Assembly: GCA_030690315.1 (NCBI GenBank)
Contig: JAUYGY010000028.1
Coordinates: 1-64,000, forward strand
Origin: Aequorivita sp.
Lineage (GTDB): Bacteria > Bacteroidota > Bacteroidia > Flavobacteriales > Flavobacteriaceae
Reading direction: 5' to 3'
DNA: 64,000 nt
The first letter of the stretch is position 1; each line of letters begins with the position of its first letter. This document shows, one piece after another, positions 34,715-42,248 of this stretch. The notes under the pieces are model-generated. The model saw nothing but the letters and a program-made list of their open reading frames with translations, made no database searches and was not told where the DNA came from. Made by a program: the position numbers and the translations under genes.

Positions 34715-35713
34715 TTATTTTGAGTCATAGGCCCATTTTAAGTAAATGGCGCCCCAAGTGAAGCCTCCTCCGAAGGAAGCAAATATCAAGTTATCTCCTT
34801 TTTTTAGTTGTTTTTCATAATCGGCCAAACAAAGTGGTAAGGTTGCAGATGTTGTGTTGCCGTATTTGTGGATGTTTATCATTACTTTTTCTTCGGGAAG
34901 ATTCATTCGCGAAGCTGCCGCATCAATAATACGTTTATTTGCTTGATGAGGAACTAGCCAATTTACATCTTCCGAAGCCAAATTGTTTCGTTTCATTACT
35001 TTTTCGCAAACATCGGCCAAGTTTGATACCGCAAATTTGAAAACTGTTTTTCCTTCTTGAAAAACGTAATGCTGTTTATTGGTAACCGTTTCAATAGATG
35101 CGGGAAGTAAAGAGCCGCCAGCGTCAATTTTTAGGAAAGGTCTTCCCGCGCCATCTGTGCGAAGGTATTCATCCTTTACTCCCAAACCTTCGGTATTAGG
35201 CTCAAACAAAACGGCTCCGCCCCCATCACCAAAAATAATGCACGTGGTTCTATCTGTATAATCAATGATCGACGACATTTTATCGGCGCCAATTAGAAGT
35301 ACTTTTTTATATTTCCCAGATTCAATATAGCGGGCTGCGGTTGACATTCCGAAGAGAAAACTAGAACAGGCTGCAACCAAATCATAAGAAAAAGCGTTTA
35401 CGGCACCAATTTGTGTAGCCACATAAACTCCTGTAGCTGCCACGGGCATATCTGGAGTTGCCGTTGCCATAATTACCATATCAATTTCAGCAGGGTCTGT
35501 ATTGCTTTTTTTAAGGAGGTCTTTAGCCGCTTGAATAGCAAGATAGGAGGTGCCTTTGTCTTTATCCTTTAGTATTCTCCTTTCCTTTATTCCGGTCCTG
35601 CTGGTGATCCATTCGTCATTGGTATCGACCATTGTTTCCAGAATTTCGTTGGAGAGGACGTAATCTGGAACGTAACTCCCTACAGCGGTAATAGCTGCCG
35701 TGATAATATTCAT
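34715..35713 (-). CDS. fabH: Beta-ketoacyl-ACP synthase III
   Basis: Starts fatty acid elongation by condensing acetyl- or branched acyl-CoA with malonyl-ACP. 332 residues with the full triad: Cys116 in 'DLVAACSSFLFG', His256 in 'VPHQANKR' and Asn286 in 'YGNTTSAT'. It follows the rpmF terminator and leads into accB and accC, a common flavobacterial arrangement. Confidence 0.95.
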   Translation of the reverse strand: MNIITAAITAVGSYVPDYVLSNEILETMVDTNDEWITSRTGIKERRILKDKDKGTSYLAIQAAKDLLKKSNTDPAEIDMVIMATATPDMPVAATGVYVATQIGAVNAFSYDLVAACSSFLFGMSTAARYIESGKYKKVLLIGADKMSSIIDYTDRTTCIIFGDGGGAVLFEPNTEGLGVKDEYLRTDGAGRPFLKIDAGGSLLPASIETVTNKQHYVFQEGKTVFKFAVSNLADVCEKVMKRNNLASEDVNWLVPHQANKRIIDAAASRMNLPEEKVMINIHKYGNTTSATLPLCLADYEKQLKKGDNLIFASFGGGFTWGAIYLKWAYDSK

Positions 35714-35829
35714 AAGGCTGAATTAAAATTCTCTAAAAAGACCAAAAATCCTTTAAAAAGAGCGAAAATTACTAAATTTTACTTGAAATTCGGCAATAGT
35801 TAAGTTGTTTTTGATTTTTTGCAAAATTA

Positions 35830-35866
35830 AAAAACAAAAAAACCCTCACGTTGTGGTGAGAGTTTT
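35830..35866 (-). terminator. Terminator after rpmF
   Basis: AACCCTCAC (35841-35849) and GTGAGAGTT (35856-35864) pair around a 6-nt loop, followed on the minus strand by a T-rich run. It separates rpmF from fabH transcription, at least in part. Confidence 0.8.
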
Positions 35867-35885
35867 ATATTAAAATAAATTAAAA

Positions 35886-36083
35886 CTATGCTTCTACTTG
35901 CTCAGTTGCATCAATCACAACTTGACCACGGTAGTACATTTTGCCTTCGTGCCAATGTGCTCTATGAAATAGATGCGACTCACCCGTTGTTGGGTCTATT
36001 GCAATTGTAGGGGCAGTAGCTTTGTAATGCGTTCTTCTCTTATCTCTTCTTGTTTTCGAGATTTTTCTCTTAGGATGTGCCAT
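35886..36083 (-). CDS. rpmF: 50S ribosomal protein L32
   Basis: 65 residues, '[20 protein letters not shown]' and '[11 protein letters not shown]' are typical of L32. It lies 9 bp downstream of the DUF177 gene, the classical yceD-rpmF pair. Confidence 0.96.
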   Translation of the reverse strand: MAHPKRKISKTRRDKRRTHYKATAPTIAIDPTTGESHLFHRAHWHEGKMYYRGQVVIDATEQVEA

Positions 36084-36092
36084 TGCTATTTA

Positions 36093-36638
36093 TTATTTAT
36101 CCGTTAATAGTTTTTTTAATGAATCCCATCTGGGATCGGTTTTATCGTCTTCAGGCTTTTCTTCTTCATCTATCGCCTTTGGACTGAGTTCTTCAAGTTT
36201 GTCGAGTATGTCACTTTTTAAGGTGCCGTCCGTTACCCCAGGATGAATTCTTCGCGAAGGCATAGCCAGCACGATGGATTCATAAATGTATTGCTGAATG
36301 TTAACTTCATAACATCCGTGAGGCAGAATGAGCAAATCTTCATTTTCGTCATTATATTCCTCACCAAATTTTACTACAAATTTATATGTACCTGAAATCA
36401 CTTGATCAAAGGGTTCATTTGTAATATCACATGCAACGTTTACGGTTCCATTAAAGGTTAATGTAAACTCAAGCAATGTGCTCATTTTTTCCAGCAGTAC
36501 GTTGAGATTAATGGCAGCGTCATTAAATTCGTCATACTCAAAATGCTCAAAGAACGCTTTATTTAATTCAAAGTCAAACTGGTGTTTTCCTAATTTCAAC
36601 CCTACAAAAGGGATTGTAAACTCTTTCAAATCCTTCAT
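36093..36638 (-). CDS. DUF177/YceD family protein
   Basis: 181 residues from the ATG at 36638; a GTG two codons earlier is an alternative. The family, linked to 23S rRNA maturation in plants and bacteria, usually precedes rpmF, as here. Features are 'CDITNEPFDQVISGTYKFVV' and a C-terminal 'EKPEDDKTDPRWDSLKKLL'. The cysteines usual in the family are largely absent, as in other Bacteroidota members. Confidence 0.85.
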   Translation of the reverse strand: MKDLKEFTIPFVGLKLGKHQFDFELNKAFFEHFEYDEFNDAAINLNVLLEKMSTLLEFTLTFNGTVNVACDITNEPFDQVISGTYKFVVKFGEEYNDENEDLLILPHGCYEVNIQQYIYESIVLAMPSRRIHPGVTDGTLKSDILDKLEELSPKAIDEEEKPEDDKTDPRWDSLKKLLTDK

Positions 36639-36682
36639 TTTCACACCTATTTAGGACCTTAACCTTACGGATAAGGCGGGTG

Positions 36683-36690
36683 CAAAGATA
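36683..36690 (-). promoter_or_regulatory. Promoter of DUF177-rpmF
   Basis: TATCTTTG on the minus strand with TTG (CAA at 36708-36710 on the plus strand) 17 bases upstream; the best full match to the Bacteroidetes -33/-7 consensus in this window. Confidence 0.7.
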
Positions 36691-36719
36691 AAAAAATATT
36701 TGAATAGCAATTAGTTTTT

Positions 36720-37781
36720 CTATTTCTTTTTTAAGAAGCTTCTTTTGCGTGTAGTTTGCAGCCTATTTTCTGAGATTTCTTCAAATTCCTCACGAGTTTC
36801 GAAGATAGAAATTGCGGTAAAAACTGCTTCTCGAAATGATTCAAAATTCGCCTCATTCTTTCCTGCTAAATCAAACGCAGTGCCGTGATCTGGCGACGTA
36901 CGGATACGATTTAACCCCGCGGTAAAATTTACGCCCTTTCCAAATGCCAAGGTTTTGAAAGGTATTAATCCCTGATCGTGATAGGAAGCGATGATGGCAT
37001 CAAAATTTTTGTAATTGCCAGATCCAAAAAAGCTGTCTGCCGCGTAGGGACCCATAACTAATTTTCCGTTTTTGCGAATATTGTCCAAAGCCGGACGCAA
37101 TATTGTATCATCTTCATCTCCAATAACGCCATTATCTCCGGTGTGTGGATTAATGCCCAAAACTGCGATTTTTGGCTTTTCAATTCCGAAATCCCCAATT
37201 AAGGTATGATAAATAGTATTTATTTTTTTATCGATTCGCTCTCGCGTAATATTTTTCACAACATCTTTTACGGCAACGTGGTCCGTTAAAAGCCCAACGC
37301 GCAAATTTTCTGAAATCAAGAGCATCAAGCTTTCGCCTTCCAACTCTTGCGCTAAATAATCGGTGTGGCCCGGGAAATTGAAACTCTCAGATTGGATGTT
37401 GCTTTTGTTGATAGGCGCAGTAACCAAAGCGTCAATCTTTTTCTCTTTTAAAGCCGCAACGGCAGCCTTCAAAGATTTAATGGCATATTCGCCTCCTGTT
37501 TGGTTTTCTTCGCCAAAGGAAACATCAACGTGTTCTTTCCATACGTTCAGCACGTTTATCTTCTTCGGAACAAGATCTTCAATTTTATCAATTCCGTGGA
37601 AATTGATATCTGCTTCAAAGTGCTTTTTAAAAAAAGACATCAATTTCACCGAGGCAAAAATAACGGGGGTGCAAAATTCCAGCATGCGCAAATCCTCGAA
37701 CGTTTTCAGAATTACTTCGCTTCCAATCCCATTAATGTCACCGATGGAAATGCCTACCACTATTTTATCCTCTCTGCTCAT
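36720..37781 (-). CDS. pdxA: 4-hydroxythreonine-4-phosphate dehydrogenase
   Basis: Part of the DXP-dependent pyridoxal phosphate pathway. 353 residues, with 'GISIGDINGIGSEVILKTFE', 'ALVTAPINKSNIQ', the metal site 'FPGHTDYLAQ', 'GINPHTGDNGVIGDED' and 'YHDQGLIPFKTLAFGKGVNF'. It is divergent from ribE across a 56-bp region that holds facing -7 elements. Confidence 0.95.
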   Translation of the reverse strand: MSREDKIVVGISIGDINGIGSEVILKTFEDLRMLEFCTPVIFASVKLMSFFKKHFEADINFHGIDKIEDLVPKKINVLNVWKEHVDVSFGEENQTGGEYAIKSLKAAVAALKEKKIDALVTAPINKSNIQSESFNFPGHTDYLAQELEGESLMLLISENLRVGLLTDHVAVKDVVKNITRERIDKKINTIYHTLIGDFGIEKPKIAVLGINPHTGDNGVIGDEDDTILRPALDNIRKNGKLVMGPYAADSFFGSGNYKNFDAIIASYHDQGLIPFKTLAFGKGVNFTAGLNRIRTSPDHGTAFDLAGKNEANFESFREAVFTAISIFETREEFEEISENRLQTTRKRSFLKKK

Positions 37782-37803
37782 TCTGTTTGGCTTTTTTAAT
37801 TGT

Positions 37804-37811
37804 TACTTTTG
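37804..37811 (+). promoter_or_regulatory. -7 promoter element of ribE
   Basis: TACTTTTG matches TAnnTTTG, 26 bases before the ribE ATG. It lies next to the opposite-strand pdxA element. Confidence 0.5.
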
Positions 37812-37816
37812 CAGTA

Positions 37817-37824
37817 CAAATGTA
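37817..37824 (-). promoter_or_regulatory. -7 promoter element of pdxA
   Basis: TACATTTG on the minus strand, 35 bases upstream of the pdxA ATG. It faces the ribE element across 5 bp, so RNA polymerase cannot occupy both sites at once. Confidence 0.5.
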
Positions 37825-37837
37825 ACCAAATACTACA

Positions 37838-38425
37838 ATGTTTACAGGAATTATTGAAACCGTTGGCGAAATTAAACAACTTACCCGCGAAGGGGAAAAT
37901 CTTCACCTTGAAATAAAAAGCCCGCTTTCGCAGCAGCTAAAAATAGATCAAAGTATCTCACACAACGGGGTTTGTCTAACCGTTGTTGGGATAAGCGAAG
38001 ATTCCTATGTGGTAACTGCTATAAAGGAAACTTTGGAGAAAACCAACTTGAAAGGTTTGGAAAAAGGATTTTTGGTGAATTTGGAAAGAGCAATGAAATT
38101 GGGAGACCGTTTGGACGGACACTTAGTTCAGGGCCACGTGGACGGAACCGGGGTTTGTAAAAAAGTGGAAGACGCAAATGGGAGTTGGATTTTTACTTTT
38201 GAATATAACAGTTCAGAATTCAATACTGTTGAAAAAGGCTCAATTACAGTAAACGGAGTAAGTTTGACGGTGGTTAATGCTAAAAAGGGAGCGTTCAGTG
38301 TAGCAATTATTCCATATACTTTTGAGCATACAAATTTTAAAAAAATTAATGCAGGAACCGAAGTAAACTTGGAATTTGATATTATCGGAAAGTACGTGAA
38401 AAACCTTATGATGCCTTATTTGTAG
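37838..38425 (+). CDS. ribE: Riboflavin synthase (alpha chain)
   Basis: Converts two 6,7-dimethyl-8-ribityllumazine into riboflavin. 195 residues with two lumazine-binding repeats: 'MFTGIIETVGEI', 'SISHNGVCLTVVGI', 'GDRLDGHLVQGHVDGTG' in the first half and 'GSITVNGVSLTVVNA' plus 'IPYTFEHTNFKKI' in the second. Its end overlaps the convergent mini membrane protein by 20 bp. Confidence 0.95.
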   Translation: MFTGIIETVGEIKQLTREGENLHLEIKSPLSQQLKIDQSISHNGVCLTVVGISEDSYVVTAIKETLEKTNLKGLEKGFLVNLERAMKLGDRLDGHLVQGHVDGTGVCKKVEDANGSWIFTFEYNSSEFNTVEKGSITVNGVSLTVVNAKKGAFSVAIIPYTFEHTNFKKINAGTEVNLEFDIIGKYVKNLMMPYL

Positions 38426-38603
38426 AACGGTTTCTTTTATAGATAAGATAAGCCCCAAACAAAATACCCACAACAAGTAAAATCCAAATATTATCATCAA
38501 TAGGCAAATTAGGGCCACGATTTTGTGAAGGAGGCGGAGGTGCCTGACTGCCAGAAACAGTTTGGGCAGCAAGCAATATTACATTATAGATAAATGATAT
38601 CAT
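38406..38603 (-). CDS. Small proline-rich membrane protein
   Basis: 65 residues: an N-terminal hydrophobic segment ('MISFIYNVILLAAQTVSGSQ'), a 'APPPPSQNRGPNLPIDDN' linker, a membrane helix ('IWILLVVGILFGAYLIY') and a basic tail (KRNRSTNKAS). Flavobacteria carry many small proteins of this PPPP-linker-helix type. Their function is unknown. It could be a short sorted or anchored peptide. Confidence 0.65.
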   Translation of the reverse strand: MISFIYNVILLAAQTVSGSQAPPPPSQNRGPNLPIDDNIWILLVVGILFGAYLIYKRNRSTNKAS

Positions 38604-38760
38604 GGTTAATCATTAACGATTTGGGGATCGTGTTTATGCGCCTAAAGTAATAATTTTTTTTATACTGAAATAAAAAAATGGGTTATCTAATTTTTAATAA
38701 CTCATTTTTAATGAGAAGATTGTTTTAATTAACCAATTTAATACTGCCCTTTATTAGCCC

Positions 38761-38806
38761 TTAAAATGTGGTCCCACATAGGCTCACTTCGACTGCGCTC
38801 AGTGAA
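38761..38806. repeat. Copy of a tRNA 3' end plus a palindromic flavobacterial repeat
   Basis: TGTGGTCCCACATAGGCTC (from 38767) repeats the 3' end of the nearby tRNA (38877-38895) with one difference. It is joined to CACTTCGACTGCGCTCAGTG, an imperfect palindrome. Confidence 0.75.
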
Positions 38807-38878
38807 TACTTCTCGCCACAATAATTTAAATGCAACAAAAATCTCAATGATAAAGAACATATCTATATTAAAAAAATG

Positions 38879-38952
38879 TGGTCCCACATGGGCTCGAACC
38901 ATGGACCCTCTGATTATGAGTCAGATGCTCTAACCAGCTGAGCTATGGGACC
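38879..38952 (-). tRNA. tRNA with anticodon CAU (elongator Met or Ile2)
   Basis: Read on the minus strand it folds as a 74-nt cloverleaf: acceptor GGTCCCA/TGGGACC, D arm AGCTCAGCTGGTTAGAGC, anticodon arm CTGACTCATAATCAG with CAT, T arm CATGGTTCGAGCCCATG, discriminator A. The CAU anticodon fits elongator methionine or lysidine-modified isoleucine tRNA, and sequence alone does not settle it. CCA is not encoded. Confidence 0.93.
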
Positions 38953-39060
38953 GTTTTAATTTCTAAAATTTCAAATATCTATCTCAAAACAATTTCTAGT
39001 ATTGAATAAAATATTAGGATTGCAAATGTAAAACACTTTGCAAATACAGCAAAACTATTT

Positions 39061-39468
39061 TTACTTATTCTCAATTTCTTGGCAAAGCTCCACCAATACT
39101 CCGTTTGCAGACTTCGGATGCAGAAAAGCCACCCATTTATTATCGGCTCCCTTTTTCGGAGTTTCATTTAAAAGAATAAATCCCTCGTTTTTTAAGCGTT
39201 CCATTTCCGCTTTTATGTCAGTCACGGCAAAAGCAATATGGTGAATTCCCTCTCCTCTTTTTTCAATAAACTTCGCGATTGCACTGTCTGGATTTGAAGC
39301 TTTCAAAAGCTCAATTTTGCTTTCGCCACAGCGAAAAAAAGAAGTTTCAACTCCCTCACTTTCCACCTTTTCACTTTTATACGGCGCGCTTCCCAATAAC
39401 GCTTCATAAATTTTGTTGGCGTCAGCAATATTCTTAACTGCAATGCCAATATGTTCAATTTTCACCAT
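39061..39468 (-). CDS. mce: Methylmalonyl-CoA epimerase
   Basis: A VOC-fold metalloenzyme of 135 residues from the ATG at 39468; longer in-frame starts run into the promoter. Features are 'KIEHIGIAVKNIADANKIYE', 'ESEGVETSFFRCGESKIELL' and 'RGEGIHHIAFAVTDIKAEME', and the C-terminal 'LVELCQE' with the metal Glu. It interconverts the methylmalonyl-CoA epimers. The mutase genes are not in this window. Confidence 0.92.
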   Translation of the reverse strand: MVKIEHIGIAVKNIADANKIYEALLGSAPYKSEKVESEGVETSFFRCGESKIELLKASNPDSAIAKFIEKRGEGIHHIAFAVTDIKAEMERLKNEGFILLNETPKKGADNKWVAFLHPKSANGVLVELCQEIENK

Positions 39469-39486
39469 AATTCTTCTTGAATGCTT

Positions 39487-39494
39487 CAAAAATA
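39487..39494 (-). promoter_or_regulatory. -7 promoter element of mce
   Basis: TATTTTTG on the minus strand, with a TTG 22 bases upstream (CAA at 39517-39519); 18 bases before the mce ATG. Confidence 0.5.
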
Positions 39495-39561
39495 CAAACT
39501 TAATTCCATTGAATTTCAATATGCTTAGGGGTTCATTAACATTCCGTACCGTTTTATATTC

Positions 39562-39569
39562 TATTTTTG
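39562..39569 (+). promoter_or_regulatory. -7 promoter element of rbfA
   Basis: TATTTTTG ends only four bases before the rbfA ATG at 39574, so a start about 5-7 bases downstream would give a leaderless or almost leaderless mRNA. Confidence 0.45.
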
Positions 39570-39573
39570 TAGA

Positions 39574-39969
39574 ATGGTAGAAAGTACTAGACAAAAGAAA
39601 ATAGCCGGGGTTTTGCAAAACGACCTCGCAAACGTGCTTCAAAGTATGCTTCGCGAAGCAGGACAAATGGGCATTATTATTTCAGTGAGCAAGGTTGGCG
39701 TAACCACCGATCTTTCCATTGCAAAGGTTTATGTTAGCGTGTTTCCTGCAGATAAAGCGGAAACAATTGTGGCAGAGCTTAACAAGATTAAGCCAAACAT
39801 AAAGCATCAAATTGCGCAACTTACAAAAAATCAACTGCGCAAAATGCCAGATCTTTCCTTTTATAACGATGATTCTTTGGAATACATTGATAAGATTGAC
39901 AAAGCCGTAAAAGGCGAGGAAAACCCATTAAAAGATCCAGATTTACTTCCGAAAAGAAAAAAATCATAA
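39574..39969 (+). CDS. rbfA: Ribosome-binding factor A
   Basis: Needed for 30S subunit maturation. 131 residues with the KH-like pattern 'ESTRQKKIAGVLQNDLANVL', 'LSIAKVYVSVFP' and a C-terminal 'LRKMPDLSFYNDDSLEYIDKI'. It is followed at once by an FtsX-like permease gene. Confidence 0.92.
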   Translation: MVESTRQKKIAGVLQNDLANVLQSMLREAGQMGIIISVSKVGVTTDLSIAKVYVSVFPADKAETIVAELNKIKPNIKHQIAQLTKNQLRKMPDLSFYNDDSLEYIDKIDKAVKGEENPLKDPDLLPKRKKS

Positions 39970-39970
39970 G

Positions 39971-41179
39971 TTGAATTTTTCGTTTTACATCGCCAAGCGC
40001 TATTTGTTTTCAAAAAGCAGCAACAATGCCATCAATATTATTACAGGTATTGCAGCAGTTGGCGTGGTTGTGGGTGCAATGTCTTTATTTATAGTGCTTT
40101 CGGGATTTTTGGGATTGAAGGATTTTAGCCTTCAGTTCACGAATGAATTTGATAGTGATCTAAAAATACTTCCCGAAAGTGGAAAAACCATCACCTTTTC
40201 AGAAGCGCAGAAAAACCAATTGAAAGCAATTGATGGGATTGAAACTTTTTCAAAGATAATTGAAGAACGCGTTTTTCTTCACTACAAAGGAAAAAACCAC
40301 ATTGCATACATAAAAGGGGTGGATTCCCTTTACGGAAATGTGACCCAGTTGGACAGCATACTATATTTTGGAGAATGGTTTGTGCCCGCCGAACATCAAG
40401 TGGTTGTTGGGCTTTCTACCATTGCGAAACTGTCTATTGGCATAAACGATTATTCAAATTTGTTGGAAATTTACGTACCAAAACCCGGAAGTGGGCAGCT
40501 TAATGCGTTGGATCCATCCGAAGCTTTCACAAAAGAGAATGTGATAGTTTCCGGAGTGTATCAAGTAAACGAGGATTTGGATGCGAAGTATGTTTTTACA
40601 GATTTGGACTTTGCCCGAAACCTTTTATCATTGGACAGTACTAAAATTTCTGCAGTTGAAATGAAATTGTTGCCAACTGCTTCCGAAGAAACCGTTCGTA
40701 GCGAAATCAATAAAATCTTCCCATCGGGAATCCTCATTAAAAACCGATTTCAGCAGAATGACGCACTCTACAAAATGCTGAATACCGAAAATATTGCAGT
40801 TTACTTAATTTTCACTTTGGTTTTGATAATTGCACTTTTCAACGTAATTGGTTCAATAATTATGATGGTTTTGGACAAGCGGAAAAACATAAAAACCCTT
40901 TATAATATGGGGGCTTCATTGCCAGAAATTCGCCGCATCTTTTTCCTTCAGGGAACGTTGATGACATTAATTGGTGGATTAATTGGAATTTTCCTTGGAA
41001 TACTTGCCGTGCTCGCACAATTGAAATTTGAACTTGTTGCAATAACCAGCACGCTTCCGTATCCAGTGAAATTGGAAGCCGTGAATATTGCAATCGTTTT
41101 TGTGACGATAAGCGTTTTGGGGATTATAGCTTCAAAAATTGCATCAAGCAGAGTTCGGAAAAAATTGTTGGCATATTAA
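39971..41179 (+). CDS. FtsX-like/LolC-E type ABC transporter permease
   Basis: 402 residues starting at TTG, 1 bp after rbfA. One N-terminal helix ('NIITGIAAVGVVVGAMSLFI'), a large periplasmic domain (~60-265) and three C-terminal helices ('LIFTLVLIIALFNVIGSIIM', 'TLMTLIGGLIGIFLGILAVL', 'VNIAIVFVTISVLGII'). The MacB/LolE-type layout suggests lipoprotein release or export. Its ATPase partner is not adjacent. Confidence 0.86.
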   Translation: MNFSFYIAKRYLFSKSSNNAINIITGIAAVGVVVGAMSLFIVLSGFLGLKDFSLQFTNEFDSDLKILPESGKTITFSEAQKNQLKAIDGIETFSKIIEERVFLHYKGKNHIAYIKGVDSLYGNVTQLDSILYFGEWFVPAEHQVVVGLSTIAKLSIGINDYSNLLEIYVPKPGSGQLNALDPSEAFTKENVIVSGVYQVNEDLDAKYVFTDLDFARNLLSLDSTKISAVEMKLLPTASEETVRSEINKIFPSGILIKNRFQQNDALYKMLNTENIAVYLIFTLVLIIALFNVIGSIIMMVLDKRKNIKTLYNMGASLPEIRRIFFLQGTLMTLIGGLIGIFLGILAVLAQLKFELVAITSTLPYPVKLEAVNIAIVFVTISVLGIIASKIASSRVRKKLLAY

Positions 41180-42168
41180 GCAAATTCAAAATCCCCAAAA
41201 ACCTCCAAAACGGCATCAAAAGCTTCAAAGACCGAGGCAGAATCATCACTCGTTACCATTTTCATTCGGTATTCCTTAAAGTTTGGAATTCCTTTAAAAT
41301 AATTAGTGTAATGGCGGCGGGTTTCGAAAACGCCCAGAGTTTCGCCTTTCCAGTCTATAGCCATTTGCAGGTGGCGTTTTGCGGCATCAACGCGTTCCGC
41401 CATTGAGGGTGGCGGCAAATGTTCGCCTGTTTTAAAATAGTGTTTCACTTCCTTAAAAAACCATGGATAGCCAATACTTGCCCGACCAATCATTGCGCCG
41501 TCCAAACCGTATTTATCGCGCATTTCCATCGCTTTTTCGGGAGTGTCCACATCGCCATTCCCGAAAATAGGAATGTGCATTCGTGGGTTGTTTTTTACTT
41601 CGGCAATGGGTTTCCAGTCCGCATCGCCTTTATACATCTGTGCGCGGGTACGGCCGTGAATAGACAATGCTTGGCAGCCCACATCCTGCAAACGCTCTGC
41701 CACTTCCAAAATTTTTATAGAGTCGTGATCCCAGCCCAAACGGGTTTTAACGGTAACAGGAAGTTTGGTGTGCTTTACCATTGCTTCGGTAAGGCTAACC
41801 ATTAAATCGATATCTTTTAAAATTCCGGCGCCGGCCCCTTTTGAAACTACTTTTTTTACCGGGCAGCCAAAGTTAATATCTATAATATCCGGACCGCTTG
41901 CTTCAACAATTTCAACGCTGCGCAACATCGATTCCAAAACAGCTCCAAAAATCTGTATGCCCACAGGACGTTCCTTTTCATAAATATCCAGTTTCATCAT
42001 GCTTTTTGCAGCGTCGCGAATAAGTCCTTCGGAAGAAATAAATTCTGTAAAGACCACATCGGCGCCCTGTTCCTTGCAAAGTGCGCGGAATGGCGGATCG
42101 CTCACGTCTTCCATCGGCGCTAGCAGCAATGGGAAATGTGGCAATTGTATGTTTCCTATTTTTGGCAA
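41176..42168 (-). CDS. dusB: tRNA-dihydrouridine synthase
   Basis: Reduces uridine to dihydrouridine in tRNA D loops with FMN and NADPH. 330 residues with 'LLAPMEDVSDPPFRALCKEQG' (in part), catalytic Cys in 'DINFGCPVKKVVSKGAGAG', 'TVKTRLGWD', 'HGRTRAQMYKGDADW' and 'FGNGDVDTPEKA'. The 3' end overlaps the convergent FtsX-like gene by 4 bp. Confidence 0.94.
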   Translation of the reverse strand: MPKIGNIQLPHFPLLLAPMEDVSDPPFRALCKEQGADVVFTEFISSEGLIRDAAKSMMKLDIYEKERPVGIQIFGAVLESMLRSVEIVEASGPDIIDINFGCPVKKVVSKGAGAGILKDIDLMVSLTEAMVKHTKLPVTVKTRLGWDHDSIKILEVAERLQDVGCQALSIHGRTRAQMYKGDADWKPIAEVKNNPRMHIPIFGNGDVDTPEKAMEMRDKYGLDGAMIGRASIGYPWFFKEVKHYFKTGEHLPPPSMAERVDAAKRHLQMAIDWKGETLGVFETRRHYTNYFKGIPNFKEYRMKMVTSDDSASVFEAFDAVLEVFGDFEFA

Positions 42169-42187
42169 TTTTTTTATTTTGGAACTG

Positions 42188-42195
42188 CAAAAGTA
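42188..42195 (-). promoter_or_regulatory. -7 promoter element of dusB
   Basis: TACTTTTG on the minus strand, 19 bases upstream of the ATG. Confidence 0.45.
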
Positions 42196-42248
42196 GTAAA
42201 TATCAATGCAATGTATGGTGTCTGTTTAAATTTTGGTGAATTGAAGCG

